Shown here piece by piece: positions 1 to 8,330 of a DNA stretch of 64,000 nucleotides; position 1 is the stretch's first letter; the number at the start of each line of letters is the position of its first letter. Made by a program: the position numbers and the translations under genes. Origin of the DNA: Caldimonas thermodepolymerans (GTDB taxonomy: Bacteria > Pseudomonadota > Gammaproteobacteria > Burkholderiales > Burkholderiaceae_C); contig NZ_CP064338.1 of NCBI RefSeq assembly GCF_015476235.1, forward strand, positions 2,604,001 to 2,668,000, read 5' to 3'. The notes under the pieces are model-generated. The model searched no databases and had not been told where the DNA came from. It saw only the letters and a program-made list of their open reading frames with translations.

Positions 1-43
1 CCTGCAGGTCGAGCAGGTAGTTGCGGACCTCTTGCGTGTTCAC
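1..43 (-). CDS. hemF: coproporphyrinogen III oxidase, N-terminal fragment
   Basis: Only the first 14 codons are in the window. A GTG start overlaps the purD stop in a GTGA arrangement, and the encoded start, (V)NTQEVRNYLLDLQ, matches the usual N terminus of the oxygen-dependent coproporphyrinogen III oxidase of heme synthesis. The order yebC-purD-hemF is common in Burkholderiales and supports the call. The rest of the gene lies beyond the left edge. The identity rests on a short match plus gene order, so it is probable rather than certain. Confidence 0.6.
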   Translation of the reverse strand, partial: MNTQEVRNYLLDLQ

Positions 44-1320
44 CGTTTGATCGCCCTGTAGCCGATGTCGCTGCGGAACTGCATCCCGTCGAAGTGGATG
101 CCGTGCATGGCCTGGTAGGCGCGCTGCTGCGCGGCCTTGACCGAATCGCCCAGTGCCGTGACGCACAGCACCCGGCCGCCGGAGGTGACGGTCTGCCCGT
201 CGCGGGTCGCGGTGCCGGCGTGGAACACCATGGCGTCCGGCTGCGGCGCGGGCAGCCCGGTGATCACGTCGCCCTTGCGCGGCTGCAGCGGGTAGCCCTG
301 CGCGGCCATCACCACGCCCAGCGCGGCACGCCGGTCCCATTGCAGCTCGACCTGGTCCAGGGTGCCGTCGGTGGCGGCCAGCAGCACCTCGAGCAGGTCG
401 CTCTTGAGGCGCATCAGGATCGGCTGGGTCTCGGGGTCGCCCATGCGGCAGTTGAACTCCAGCGTCTTGGGCTGGCCCTCGGCGTCGATCATCAGGCCGG
501 CATAGAGGAAGCCGGTGTACGGGATGCCGTCCTTGGCCATGCCGGCGATGGTCGGCAGGATGATCTCCTGCATCACGCGGGCGTGCACGTTGGGCGTGAC
601 CACCGGCGCCGGCGAGTACGCGCCCATGCCGCCGGTGTTGGGCCCCTGGTCGCCGTCGAGCAGGCGCTTGTGGTCCTGGCTGGTGGCCAGCGGCAGCACG
701 TTGCGGCCGTCGCACAGCACGATGAAGCTGGCTTCCTCGCCCTGCAGGAACTCCTCGATCACGACGCGCGCGCCACCGTCGTTGTGCTGCACGCCCAGCT
801 TGTTGTCGAGCAGCATCCAGTCGACGGCCTCGTGCGCCTCGGCCAGCGTGGAAGCGACCACCACGCCCTTGCCTGCTGCCAGGCCGTCGGCCTTGATCAC
901 GATGGGCGCACCGATGCGGTCGACGTAGGCGTGCGCCTGGGCCGCATCGCTGAAGGTCTCGTGCGCCGCAGTCGGGATGTTGTGGCGGCGCATGAATTCC
1001 TTGGCGTAGGCCTTGGAGCTTTCCAGGCGCGCCGCCGCGCGGGTCGGGCCGAAGATGCGCAGGCCCCGGGCGCGGAACAGGTCGACCACGCCGGCCGCCA
1101 GCGGGGCTTCCGGCCCGACCACGGTCAGGTCCACCCCCTCGCTTGCGGCGAAGTCGGCCAGCGCCTGCGGGTCGGTGATCTCGACGTTGCGCAGCTGCGG
1201 GTCGAGCGCGGTGCCGCCGTTGCCCGGCGCGACGAACACCTTCGGGGCGCGGGGCGATTGCGCCAGCTTCCAGGCCAGCGCGTGCTCGCGACCGCCCGAG
1301 CCGATGACGAGCACCTTCAT
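40..1320 (-). CDS. purD: phosphoribosylamine--glycine ligase
   Basis: This 426-residue cytoplasmic enzyme ligates glycine to phosphoribosylamine using ATP in the second step of purine synthesis. The N terminus carries GSGGREHA at residues 7-14. The ATP-grasp fold shows KADGLAAGKG near residues 143-152, a glycine-rich GPNTGGMGAY stretch, and the family signature CRMGDPE. The length is normal for the family. I chose the ATG at 1320 because GGAGG lies just upstream and translation from it begins [10 protein letters not shown], the conserved start; the longer open frame adds nine unconserved residues. It lies 73 bases downstream of yebC on the same strand and runs directly into hemF. Confidence 0.97.
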   Translation of the reverse strand: MKVLVIGSGGREHALAWKLAQSPRAPKVFVAPGNGGTALDPQLRNVEITDPQALADFAASEGVDLTVVGPEAPLAAGVVDLFRARGLRIFGPTRAAARLESSKAYAKEFMRRHNIPTAAHETFSDAAQAHAYVDRIGAPIVIKADGLAAGKGVVVASTLAEAHEAVDWMLLDNKLGVQHNDGGARVVIEEFLQGEEASFIVLCDGRNVLPLATSQDHKRLLDGDQGPNTGGMGAYSPAPVVTPNVHARVMQEIILPTIAGMAKDGIPYTGFLYAGLMIDAEGQPKTLEFNCRMGDPETQPILMRLKSDLLEVLLAATDGTLDQVELQWDRRAALGVVMAAQGYPLQPRKGDVITGLPAPQPDAMVFHAGTATRDGQTVTSGGRVLCVTALGDSVKAAQQRAYQAMHGIHFDGMQFRSDIGYRAIKR

Positions 1321-1397
1321 GCATGCCTCCGGCCGGTCAGGTTGCACGATACCGCCAGCCCCGCGGGGTGCAGCGCCAGGAGGGGAAGGCGGGTCAT
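1317..1397 (-). CDS. possible 26-codon coupling ORF between yebC and purD
   Basis: An ATG overlaps the yebC stop as ATGA. The frame runs 26 codons and its own TGA overlaps the purD ATG, again as ATGA, so ribosomes could pass from yebC to purD without leaving the message. The peptide is short, hydrophobic in its first half and resembles nothing I know. No strong ribosome-binding site precedes its ATG. It may be chance in GC-rich DNA; it is recorded because both junctions are stop-start overlaps. Confidence 0.22.
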   Translation of the reverse strand: MTRLPLLALHPAGLAVSCNLTGRRHA

Positions 1398-2119
1398 AGG
1401 TCGAGCTCGGCGTTGTGGTAGACCTCCTGGACGTCGTCCAGGTCCTCGAGGGCGTCCAGCAGCTTCTGCATCTTCAGCGCATCCTCGCCGCTCAGGGCGA
1501 CGGTGTTCTCGGCACGCATCGTGACTTCGGCGATCTCGGGCTTCAGCCCGCCGGCCTTCAGCGCGTTGCGCACCGCCTCGAAGTCGCCCGGGGCGCACAG
1601 CACCTCGATGGAGCCGTCGTCGCCGGTGATGACGTCCTCGGCCCCGGCTTCCAGCGCGACTTCCATCACCTTGTCCTCGCTGGTGCCGGGCGCGAACACG
1701 AACTGCCCGCAGTGCTTGAACTGGAAGGCCACCGAGCCGTCGGTGCCCAGGTTGCCGCCGTGCTTGCTGAACGCATGGCGCACCTCGGCCACGGTGCGCA
1801 CGCGGTTGTCGGTCATGCAGTCGACCATCACCGCAGCGCCGCCGATGCCGTAGCCCTCGTAGCGGATTTCCTCGTAGGTCGTGCCCTCGAGGTTGCCGGT
1901 GGCCTTGTCGATGTTGCGCTTGATGGTGTCGGCCGGCATGTTGGCGGCCTTGGCCTTGTCGATCGCCAGCCGCAGCCGCGGGTTGGCGTTCGGGTCGCCC
2001 CCGCCCTGGCGGGCGGCGACGATGATCTCGCGGATCACGCGGGTCCAGATGCGGCCGCGCTTCTCGTCCTGGCGGCTCTTACGGTGCTGGATGTTGGCCC
2101 ACTTGGAATGACCAGCCAT
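1394..2119 (-). CDS. yebC: YebC/PmpR family transcription/translation regulator
   Basis: This 241-residue protein begins [14 protein letters not shown], the hallmark start of the YebC/TACO1 family, followed by the basic segment with [10 protein letters not shown] and the conserved [12 protein letters not shown]. Family members bind DNA or help ribosomes translate difficult sequences such as proline stretches. The ATG at 2119 restores the family N terminus; a longer frame to 2212 adds 31 unconserved residues. The length is typical. It heads the yebC-purD-hemF run. A likely -10 element (TAAAAT on the minus strand) lies about 75 bases upstream. Confidence 0.95.
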   Translation of the reverse strand: MAGHSKWANIQHRKSRQDEKRGRIWTRVIREIIVAARQGGGDPNANPRLRLAIDKAKAANMPADTIKRNIDKATGNLEGTTYEEIRYEGYGIGGAAVMVDCMTDNRVRTVAEVRHAFSKHGGNLGTDGSVAFQFKHCGQFVFAPGTSEDKVMEVALEAGAEDVITGDDGSIEVLCAPGDFEAVRNALKAGGLKPEIAEVTMRAENTVALSGEDALKMQKLLDALEDLDDVQEVYHNAELDL

Positions 2120-2195
2120 GAAGCAAGCTCCTGAGGCACCGCGGCTGGGGTGACACGCCGCGGCGCAAAGATGGGGAAGTGTTGGATAGACTGCG

Positions 2196-2201
2196 ATTTT
2201 A
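2196..2201 (-). promoter_or_regulatory. probable -10 element for yebC
   Basis: The minus strand reads TAAAAT here, five of six bases matching the sigma-70 -10 consensus, about 75 bases upstream of the yebC ATG, in the region between yebC and the divergent HerA-type gene. No convincing -35 box at 16-18 bases spacing was found. Confidence 0.35.
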
Positions 2202-2238
2202 TCCGGGGGCATCCCCGCAACCTTGGACAGCGCACGCC

Positions 2239-3750
2239 ATGGCCGAACCGCTCCTCATTGCCAAGCACGACGACATCGAATGCCATCTCCTGCCCGGCCT
2301 GGCGAACCGGCACGGGCTGATCACCGGCGCCACCGGCACCGGCAAGACCGTGACGTTGCAGACGCTGGCCGAGAACTTCTCGCGCATCGGCGTGCCGGTG
2401 TTCCTGGCCGACGTCAAGGGCGACCTGACCGGCATCTCGCAGGAGGGCACGATCGCGCCCAAGATGGCGAAGACGCTGGAGGAGCGCGGCCTGCCCCTGC
2501 CCGAGCCGGTCGCCTGCCCGACCACGCTGTGGGACGTGTTCGGCGAGCAGGGCCACCCGGTGCGCGCGACCATCTCGGACATGGGCCCGCTGCTGCTGGG
2601 TCGCATGCTGGACCTCAACGACACCCAGCAGGGCGTGCTCTCGCTGGTGTTCAAGATCGCCGACGACCAGGGCCTGCTGCTGCTCGACCTGAAGGACCTG
2701 CGCGCGATGCTGCAGCACGTGGGCGACAACGCCAGCCAGTACACCACGGAGTACGGCAACATCAGCGCGGCCAGCGTCGGCGCGATCCAGCGCGGCCTGC
2801 TGCAGATCGAGGAACAGGGCGGCGACCGCTTCTTCGGCGAGCCGATGCTCGACATCGGCGACTTCATCCAGACGGTGCGCGGCCGCGGCGTCATCAACAT
2901 CCTGGCGGCCGACAAGCTGATGAACGCGCCGCGCCTGTACGCCACCTTCCTGCTGTGGATGCTCTCGGAGCTGTTCGAGACGCTGCCCGAGGTGGGCGAC
3001 CTGGACCAGCCCAAGCTGGTGTTCTTCTTCGACGAGGCCCACCTGTTGTTCAAGGACGCGCCCAAGGCACTGATCGAGCGCATCGAGCTGGTCGTGCGGC
3101 TGGTGCGCTCCAAGGGGGTGGGCGTGTACTTCGTCACCCAGAACCCGCTGGACATTCCCGACACCGTGCTGGCCCAGCTCGGCAACCGGGTGCAGCACGC
3201 GCTGCGCGCCTTCACGCCGCGCGACCAGAAGGCGGTCAAGGCGGCCGCCTCGACGATGCGCGCCAACCCGGGCCTGAACATCGAGGCGGCGATCACCGAG
3301 CTGGCCGTCGGCGAGGCGCTGGTCAGCTTCCTCGACGAGAAGGGCCGCCCGTCGGTGACCCAGCGCGTCTACGTGCTGCCGCCCGGCAGCCAGATCGGCC
3401 CGATCACGCCGCAGCAGCGCCAGGCGCTGCTCCAGGGCTCGCTGGTGGCCGGCGTCTACGAACGCACCGTCGACCGCGAATCCGCCTACGAGAAGCTCAA
3501 GGCCCGCGCCGAGCAGGCCAACGCCGGCGCCGACAAGGCCTCGCGCGAGGCCGCCGCCAAGGGGCCGGCCGCCACCAGCGGCGGCTGGACCGACGTGCTG
3601 TTCGGCTCCACCGGCCCGCGCGGCGGACGGCGCGAAGGCGTGGTCGACGCGCTGGCCAAGTCGGCCGCGCGCACCATCGGCAACACGGTCGGACGGGAAA
3701 TCATCCGCGGCGTGCTGGGCAGCCTGCTGGGCGGCTCGCGCAAGCGCTGA
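2239..3750 (+). CDS. yjgR: HerA/YjgR-type helicase-like ATPase (DUF853)
   Basis: This 503-residue cytoplasmic P-loop ATPase matches E. coli YjgR in length and layout. The Walker A motif GATGTGKT is at residues 30-37. A Walker B segment [10 protein letters not shown] appears near residue 260, followed by the conserved stretch ending in FVTQNP. The C-terminal 60 residues are rich in Ala, Gly and Arg and look disordered. The ATG at 2239 gives the start [10 protein letters not shown]; a longer frame from 2179 adds 20 unconserved residues. HerA relatives are hexameric DNA-translocating motors, but the role of the YjgR branch is not settled. It is divergent from yebC. Confidence 0.9.
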   Translation: MAEPLLIAKHDDIECHLLPGLANRHGLITGATGTGKTVTLQTLAENFSRIGVPVFLADVKGDLTGISQEGTIAPKMAKTLEERGLPLPEPVACPTTLWDVFGEQGHPVRATISDMGPLLLGRMLDLNDTQQGVLSLVFKIADDQGLLLLDLKDLRAMLQHVGDNASQYTTEYGNISAASVGAIQRGLLQIEEQGGDRFFGEPMLDIGDFIQTVRGRGVINILAADKLMNAPRLYATFLLWMLSELFETLPEVGDLDQPKLVFFFDEAHLLFKDAPKALIERIELVVRLVRSKGVGVYFVTQNPLDIPDTVLAQLGNRVQHALRAFTPRDQKAVKAAASTMRANPGLNIEAAITELAVGEALVSFLDEKGRPSVTQRVYVLPPGSQIGPITPQQRQALLQGSLVAGVYERTVDRESAYEKLKARAEQANAGADKASREAAAKGPAATSGGWTDVLFGSTGPRGGRREGVVDALAKSAARTIGNTVGREIIRGVLGSLLGGSRKR

Positions 3751-3778
3751 GCCCCCCGTTCGCGCCGCGGCGGCGGCG

Positions 3779-3810
3779 TTTCGCGCCCCGCGGGCGGCGT
3801 TTCGTCGCAC
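3779..3810 (+). promoter_or_regulatory. candidate LytTR-regulator binding site, two direct repeats
   Basis: Two similar elements, GTTTCGCGCCC and GTTTCGTCGCAC, repeat with a 21-base period, two turns of the helix. The second contains TTCGTC, the core of the AlgR site CCGTTCGTC. The second repeat's CGTCGC lies 75 bases before the ATG of the DUF2306 gene that heads the operon encoding the LytTR regulator. A similar pair at 7529-7560 sits 74 bases before another start codon. Binding by this regulator is inferred. Confidence 0.45.
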
Positions 3811-3877
3811 GACGCTCGCCGGCGCCGGCCGGGCTGCGCACAGTCCGGACATGACCGATCCCTCGATGGAGACCGCC

Positions 3878-4291
3878 ATGTCCACCCCCGAAGCCCTGCC
3901 GCCCGCCGTCGCGATCCACCTCTGCCTCGCCCTGGCCGCCCTGCTGCTCGGCCCGGTGGCGCTGGCCGCGCGCAAGGGCTCGCGGGTGCACCGCGGCACG
4001 GGCTATGCCTGGGTCACGCTGATGTCCGGCGCGGCCCTGTCGAGCCTGTTCATCCGCAGCTTCGAGCGCCCCAACATCGCCGGCTACACGCCCATCCACC
4101 TGCTGGTTCTGCTGGTGTTCTTCGGCATCGGCTCGGCGCTGTGGCAGGTCGCGCACGGCAACGTGCAGCGCCACCGCAAGCTGATGTGGACGGTCTACAT
4201 CGGCGGCTGCCTGTTCGCCGGGGCGTTCACGCTGCTGCCCAGCCGCTACCTCGGCCAGCTGCTGTGGCACCATGCACTCGGCCTGATCTGA
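3878..4291 (+). CDS. DUF2306-like integral membrane protein
   Basis: This 137-residue protein has about four hydrophobic segments, for example around ALAALLLGPVALA and LLVLLVFFGIGSAL, joined by short basic loops; HRGTGYAWV and QRHRKLMW resemble the conserved loops of DUF2306 proteins. Its function is unknown. I chose the ATG at 3878, preceded by GGAG at good spacing, rather than the one at 3851; this also gives the same operator-to-start distance as the 2TM gene at 7625. It ends 16 bases before the LytS-like kinase, so the two are probably co-transcribed and the protein may act in the same signalling pathway. Confidence 0.75.
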   Translation: MSTPEALPPAVAIHLCLALAALLLGPVALAARKGSRVHRGTGYAWVTLMSGAALSSLFIRSFERPNIAGYTPIHLLVLLVFFGIGSALWQVAHGNVQRHRKLMWTVYIGGCLFAGAFTLLPSRYLGQLLWHHALGLI

Positions 4292-4307
4292 ACCCGCTGC
4301 CCGCCCC

Positions 4308-5396
4308 GTGCCCGTGAAGCTGCCCCCGGACCTGCGCCAGGAACTGCCTGCGATCGCGCGCCGCGCCCCGGTGGTGCTCGGCCTGAACACGGCCGTCGCG
4401 CTGCTGATGTGGCACTTCATGGAGCACCGGCGCCTGGACGAGCAGCTGGTCAACGTCCATGCGATCGGCGTGACGAGCTGGCTGCTGATCGACGTCGGGC
4501 GCTTCTTCTTCGGCCAGCCCGGCAGCCCGGACCGCATGGGGCACGGCTGGCGCAAGCTGCTGTTCCTGGCGTTCGGCATCGTCACCGGCTACATCGCCGG
4601 CACGCTGGTCTCCGACGCCTATTCGGGCCGCTCCACCTGGGCGCTGCTGCGCCAGGCGCCGGATGCGTTCCTGTCGCTGGCCGGGCTCAGCCTGCTGATC
4701 GGCAGCGCCATCGTCTACTTCTTCTATACCCGCGGCGAGCTGCAGTACCACCGCGCCCAGGCCGAGGCCGCGCACCGCGAGGCGCTCGAGACCCAGCTGA
4801 AGCTGCTCGAGTCCCAGCTCGAGCCGCACATGCTGTTCAACACGCTGGCCAACCTGCGTGCGCTGATCGCCCTCGATCCGCCACGCGCCCAGGCCATGCT
4901 CGACCGCATGATCGCCTTCCTGCGCGCCACGCTGAACGCCTCGCGCACCGAGCTGCACCCGCTGCGGCTGGAGTTCGAGCGCCTGGCCGACTACCTGGAG
5001 CTGATGCGCATCCGCATGGGCGACCGCCTGGCCACCCGGCTGGAGCTGCCGCCCGCCTGCGCCGGCCTGCCCGTGCCGCCGCTGCTGCTGCAGCCGCTGG
5101 TCGAGAACGCGATCAAGCACGGCCTGGAGCCGTGCGTCGACGGCGGCCGCGTCGAGGTGAGCGCCGCCCTCGACGGCGACCGGCTGGTGCTGCGCGTGCG
5201 CGACACCGGCGTCGGCCTGCCGCACCCGACGCCCGCGGCGGACGGCGACGGCTTCGGGCTGGACCAGGTGCGCCGGCGCCTGTCGACCATGTACGGCGGG
5301 CGCGCGACGCTGCGCCTGGTCCCCGCCGACGACGCCGCCGGCGGCACGCTGGCGGAGATCCGCCTGCCGCTCTCCCCCACCCCGCCCGAGGCCTGA
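4308..5396 (+). CDS. LytS/AlgZ-type sensor histidine kinase
   Basis: This 362-residue inner-membrane kinase has about four N-terminal membrane helices (residues 20-145), a short coiled linker and a His_kinase domain. The phosphoacceptor is probably H174 in EPHMLFN, a variant of the usual NPHFLFN. The N box LVENAIKHG is near residue 265, and the G boxes DTGVGLP and GFGLDQVRRRL follow. There is no extracellular sensor domain, so sensing is probably through the membrane bundle. The start is GTG. It is followed four bases later by its likely partner, the LytTR regulator at 5401, and preceded by a DUF2306 membrane protein. Confidence 0.92.
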   Translation: MPVKLPPDLRQELPAIARRAPVVLGLNTAVALLMWHFMEHRRLDEQLVNVHAIGVTSWLLIDVGRFFFGQPGSPDRMGHGWRKLLFLAFGIVTGYIAGTLVSDAYSGRSTWALLRQAPDAFLSLAGLSLLIGSAIVYFFYTRGELQYHRAQAEAAHREALETQLKLLESQLEPHMLFNTLANLRALIALDPPRAQAMLDRMIAFLRATLNASRTELHPLRLEFERLADYLELMRIRMGDRLATRLELPPACAGLPVPPLLLQPLVENAIKHGLEPCVDGGRVEVSAALDGDRLVLRVRDTGVGLPHPTPAADGDGFGLDQVRRRLSTMYGGRATLRLVPADDAAGGTLAEIRLPLSPTPPEA

Positions 5397-5400
5397 GGCC

Positions 5401-6210
5401 ATGCACGCCACCGCCCTGATCGCCGAAGACGAACCGCTGCTGGCCGCCGCCCTTGCCGCCGAGCTGCAGCGGCTGTGGCCCGAACTGCAGGTGGTGGCCA
5501 CGGTCGGCCACGGGGCGGCGGCGGTCGAGCAGGCGCTGGCGCTGCGCCCGGACATCTGCTTCCTGGACATCCGCATGCCCGGACAGAACGGCATCGAGGC
5601 CGCCCAGGCCCTGGCCGAGGACTGGCCCGACGACGCCGGCACGGGCGCGCCGTTTCCGCTCATCGTGTTCGTCACCGCCTACGAGCAGTACGCGCTGCAG
5701 GCCTTCCAGGCCGCCGCGGTCGACTACGTGCTCAAGCCGGTCGATCCGGCGCGCCTGGCGCAGACGTGCGCGCGGTTGCGCTCGCGCCTGGCGCAGCGCG
5801 CCGGCACCGGCCAGCCGCTCGAGGCCGCGGTCGCGCAGCTGCGCGCGCTGCTGCAGGCCCCCGGCCTCGCGCCCGCGGGCGCCGAGCCGCTGCAGGTGAT
5901 CCAGGCCGGCGTCGGCCAGGCCATCCACATGGTGCCGGTGACCGAGGTGATCTGCTTCGAGGCGGCCGACAAGTACGTGCGCGTGCTGACCGCCGAACGC
6001 GAGTACCTGATCCGCACCTCGCTGCGCGAGCTGCTGCCGCGCCTGGACCCGCAGCAGTTCTGGCTGGTGCACCGTGGCGTCGTGGTGCGGGCCACCGCGA
6101 TCGAGGCCGCGGTGCGCGACGAGACCGGCAAGCTGCGGCTGCACCTGCGCGGCCGCCCCGAGCGCCCGGTGGTCAGCCGCATCCACGCGCACCGCTTCAG
6201 GCCGATGTGA
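5401..6210 (+). CDS. LytTR-family response regulator (AlgR-like)
   Basis: This 269-residue DNA-binding protein has an N-terminal receiver domain with acidic pocket EDEP near residue 10, phosphoacceptor D56 in FLDIRMPG, the switch residues VTAYEQYALQAF, and K in LKPVDP. A linker of about 40 residues leads to a C-terminal LytTR domain (about 165-269) containing ICFEAADKYVRV and FWLVHRGVVV. LytTR domains bind tandem direct repeats on one face of DNA. The kinase gene at 4308 is the obvious partner. Candidate targets are the repeat pairs at 3779-3810 (its own operon) and 7529-7560. Confidence 0.93.
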   Translation: MHATALIAEDEPLLAAALAAELQRLWPELQVVATVGHGAAAVEQALALRPDICFLDIRMPGQNGIEAAQALAEDWPDDAGTGAPFPLIVFVTAYEQYALQAFQAAAVDYVLKPVDPARLAQTCARLRSRLAQRAGTGQPLEAAVAQLRALLQAPGLAPAGAEPLQVIQAGVGQAIHMVPVTEVICFEAADKYVRVLTAEREYLIRTSLRELLPRLDPQQFWLVHRGVVVRATAIEAAVRDETGKLRLHLRGRPERPVVSRIHAHRFRPM

Positions 6211-6361
6211 GCCCTTCGGGTAGACCCTGAAATCCGCAGGATCCTCGGCCGGCCGGCCCCGCGATCCCCGGAATCTTTGCCGCCCGGCCCCGAATACCGC
6301 CGGTTCCTCGGAGCGAGCGTCGCTAGATTGCGCCGCATCTCGCACACGAGGAGGTTGTTCC

Positions 6362-7495
6362 ATGTTTCGTCGCCTGTTCGGGCTCGGCGGCCTGCTCGCC
6401 GCCCTGGCCCTGACCGCCTGCAACCGCATCCCCGAGACCGTGACCATCGGCGTCGCACAGCCGCTGTCCGGACCGCTCGCCTCGCTGGGCCAGGACATGG
6501 TCAACGGCGTGCGGCTGGCCGTCGAGGACATCAACCGGCAAGGCCTGCGCATCGACGGGCAGCCGGTCCGGCTGGAGGTGCTGGCGGTCGACGACCGCTC
6601 CGATCCCGAGACCGGCAAGACCGTGGCCCGGCAGCTGGTGGACGCCGGCGTGGTCGCGGTGGTCGGCCACCTCAACTCGGGCGTCACCATCGCCGCCGCG
6701 CCGGTCTACGCCGAGAAGCACGTCCCGCAGCTGGCGATCTCGACCAAGCCCGAGTACACCCGGCTCGGCCTGCCGACCACGCTGCGCCTGGTCGCCAACG
6801 ACGCGCTGCAGGCCAAGGCCATGGGCGCCTATGCCGTGCGCTCGCTCAACGGGCAGTCGTTCGCGGTGATCGACGACAGCACGCCCTACGGCAAAGGCCT
6901 GGCCGACGCCGCGGCCGACGAGATCCGCCGCGCGGGCAAGACCGTCGCGGTGCGCCAGTCGCTGGACGACCGCACCACCGACTTCCAGGCCCTGGTGCCC
7001 GAGCTGCAGCGCGCCGACGTGGACGCGATCGTCACCACGCTGGCCGACTTCCAGGTGCTGGCGCTGGTCGACCAGCTCGCCCGCGCCGGCCTGCGCAAGA
7101 TGCGCATCCTCGGCAGCGACACCATCAAGACGGACAAGCTGGTCAAGGCGGCGCTGCCGCTGAAGGTCTACGCCACCTCGCCCATCATCGAGCCGCGCGA
7201 GTTCCTGCAGGGCCAGGCCTTCCTGGACAGGTACCGCGCGGCCTACGGCACCGATCCGGTGTACGGCTCGCACTACGCCTACGACGCGGTCTGGGTGCTC
7301 AAGGCGGCGATGGAGCGCTCGCGCACGGTGGACCCGAAGAAACTGACCGCCGAGCTCAAGCGCATCGACGCGCTCGCACCGGTGACGCATGGCGTGCGCT
7401 TCAACGAACATGGCGAGCAGCACTACGGCGTGGTCAGCGTCTACGAGGCCCGCCCCGGCATCTGGGAGGCCCTGACGCGCTCGGACCAGTGGTGA
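6362..7495 (+). CDS. branched-chain amino acid ABC transporter substrate-binding lipoprotein (LivK type)
   Basis: This 377-residue periplasmic binding protein has a lipoprotein signal peptide ending LTAC, with lipidation predicted at C20. It shows the Leu/Ile/Val-binding protein fold: IGVAQPLSGPLASLGQDMVNG, VVGHLNSGVTIAAAPVYAE, and DDSTPYGKGLADA before the second lobe. The substrate may be an amino acid, a small amide or an aromatic acid; the sequence does not decide. No permease or ATPase genes are nearby, so it is an orphan binding protein. A strong AGGAGG lies eight bases before the ATG, and TAGATT at 6324-6329 may be a -10 element. Confidence 0.88.
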   Translation: MFRRLFGLGGLLAALALTACNRIPETVTIGVAQPLSGPLASLGQDMVNGVRLAVEDINRQGLRIDGQPVRLEVLAVDDRSDPETGKTVARQLVDAGVVAVVGHLNSGVTIAAAPVYAEKHVPQLAISTKPEYTRLGLPTTLRLVANDALQAKAMGAYAVRSLNGQSFAVIDDSTPYGKGLADAAADEIRRAGKTVAVRQSLDDRTTDFQALVPELQRADVDAIVTTLADFQVLALVDQLARAGLRKMRILGSDTIKTDKLVKAALPLKVYATSPIIEPREFLQGQAFLDRYRAAYGTDPVYGSHYAYDAVWVLKAAMERSRTVDPKKLTAELKRIDALAPVTHGVRFNEHGEQHYGVVSVYEARPGIWEALTRSDQW

Positions 7496-7528
7496 GGTCC
7501 TGCGCCGTCCGCCCCCGCAACGGCGCAC

Positions 7529-7560
7529 TTCGTCGCCCGCTGCGGCATTCCGTCGCACGG
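7529..7560 (+). promoter_or_regulatory. candidate LytTR-regulator binding site, two direct repeats
   Basis: CTTCGTCGCCCG and ATTCCGTCGCACG repeat with a 20-base period. They share CGTCGC(A/C)C with the pair at 3779-3810, and the second CGTCGC lies 74 bases before the ATG of the 2TM gene, compared with 75 bases in the other case. The spacing fits LytTR-type dimers on tandem repeats. This suggests both genes answer to the regulator encoded at 5401. Confidence 0.45.
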
Positions 7561-7624
7561 GTGCGGCGCGCCCCCGCGGGCCGCGCGACCATGGCGCCAT
7601 CGTCCACCCCTTCAGGAGACCGCG

Positions 7625-7894
7625 ATGAACGCCACCACCCCTGCCGCCGACCTGCGTCACCTCGCCCGCCGTCGCGTGCGGCGCCAGCTCGGCTGGCTTG
7701 TCCACCTGCTGGTCTTCGTGCTGGTCAACGCCGGCCTGTGGGCGGGCGGCGCCAGCGACGGGGTCTGGCCGCTGGCCGGCTGGGGCCTGGGCCTGGCGAT
7801 CCACGGCCTCGTCGTGGGACTGAGCCAGGCCGGCGAGGGCTGGGTCCGGCGCCTGGTCGACGCCGAAACCAGCCGCCTGCAGCAGCGCGGCTGA
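7625..7894 (+). CDS. 2TM-domain small membrane protein
   Basis: This 89-residue protein has a basic N-terminal stretch (RHLARRRVRRQLG) followed by two hydrophobic helices, WLVHLLVFVLVNAGLWAGG and PLAGWGLGLAIHGLVVGL, then a polar tail. This is the layout of the 2TM domain family, members of which are often found beside or fused to LytS/LytTR signalling proteins. A good site AGGAG precedes the ATG. The upstream direct repeats suggest control by the LytTR regulator at 5401. The molecular role is unknown. Confidence 0.75.
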   Translation: MNATTPAADLRHLARRRVRRQLGWLVHLLVFVLVNAGLWAGGASDGVWPLAGWGLGLAIHGLVVGLSQAGEGWVRRLVDAETSRLQQRG

Positions 7895-7907
7895 ACGCGC
7901 CGAAACG

Positions 7908-7933
7908 AAAACGCCCCGCGATGCCGCGGGGCG
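7908..7933 (-). terminator. rho-independent terminator for the His-rich protein gene
   Basis: A perfect 9-bp stem CGCCCCGCG/CGCGGGGCG with loop ATGC spans 7912-7933. On the minus strand it is followed by TTTTCGTTTC. It lies between the convergent 2TM gene and His-rich gene; the T tract serves the minus-strand gene, though the hairpin may also slow plus-strand transcription. Confidence 0.8.
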
Positions 7934-7958
7934 CCCGGGGAAGCACCGCTTCCGGAGT

Positions 7959-8285
7959 TCAGCGATGCCGGTGGCCGTGGTGCCCGTGGCGCGGACCGTG
8001 GCCGTGAGGGTGCTTCACGTGCGCGTGGTGGTGGTGATGGTGCTTGTGCACCACCAGCGGCCGCGGCTTCACGTACACGGGCGCCGGCGCATACACCACG
8101 TGCGGCGCGGGATAGACCACCACCGGCGCCGGGTGCACGACCACCGGACGGACGTTGGACACATGCGTCGAGACACCGGGAGCGTGGACGCCGATCGACC
8201 AGTACACGTCGCCCGCGTGGGCCGGTGCGGCCGCCAGTCCGGCCAGCGCCAGCGCAGCACTTGCGAAGAGGGCTCGTCGGTTCAT
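7959..8285 (-). CDS. histidine-rich exported protein
   Basis: This 108-residue protein starts with a signal peptide (about residues 1-24, ending APAHA) that predicts export to the periplasm. The mature part has a Val/Pro/Tyr-rich segment (VVVHPAPVVVYPAPHVVY) and a His-rich tail with six consecutive His and many HGH steps, likely to bind Zn, Cu or Ni. No catalytic domain is visible. AAGGAG lies ahead of the ATG. Upstream is a GTAAA-N5-GTAAA element like a CpxR box, which would fit envelope or metal-stress control. The function is inferred from composition only. Confidence 0.8.
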   Translation of the reverse strand: MNRRALFASAALALAGLAAAPAHAGDVYWSIGVHAPGVSTHVSNVRPVVVHPAPVVVYPAPHVVYAPAPVYVKPRPLVVHKHHHHHHAHVKHPHGHGPRHGHHGHRHR

Positions 8286-8330
8286 AGCGATTTCTCCTTA
8301 GGCTGGGCCCGGGTTGAGCGGGCCTGGCGC

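Noticed and set aside
94-1524. Long open frame on the plus strand opposite purD
   Set aside because: It is the shadow of purD in GC-rich DNA; the minus-strand frame has clear purD motifs and a ribosome-binding site.
2035-3999. A 654-codon minus-strand frame over the HerA-type gene
   Set aside because: It is composed of low-complexity Arg/Ala/Gly runs with no domain, and the plus-strand frame has Walker motifs.
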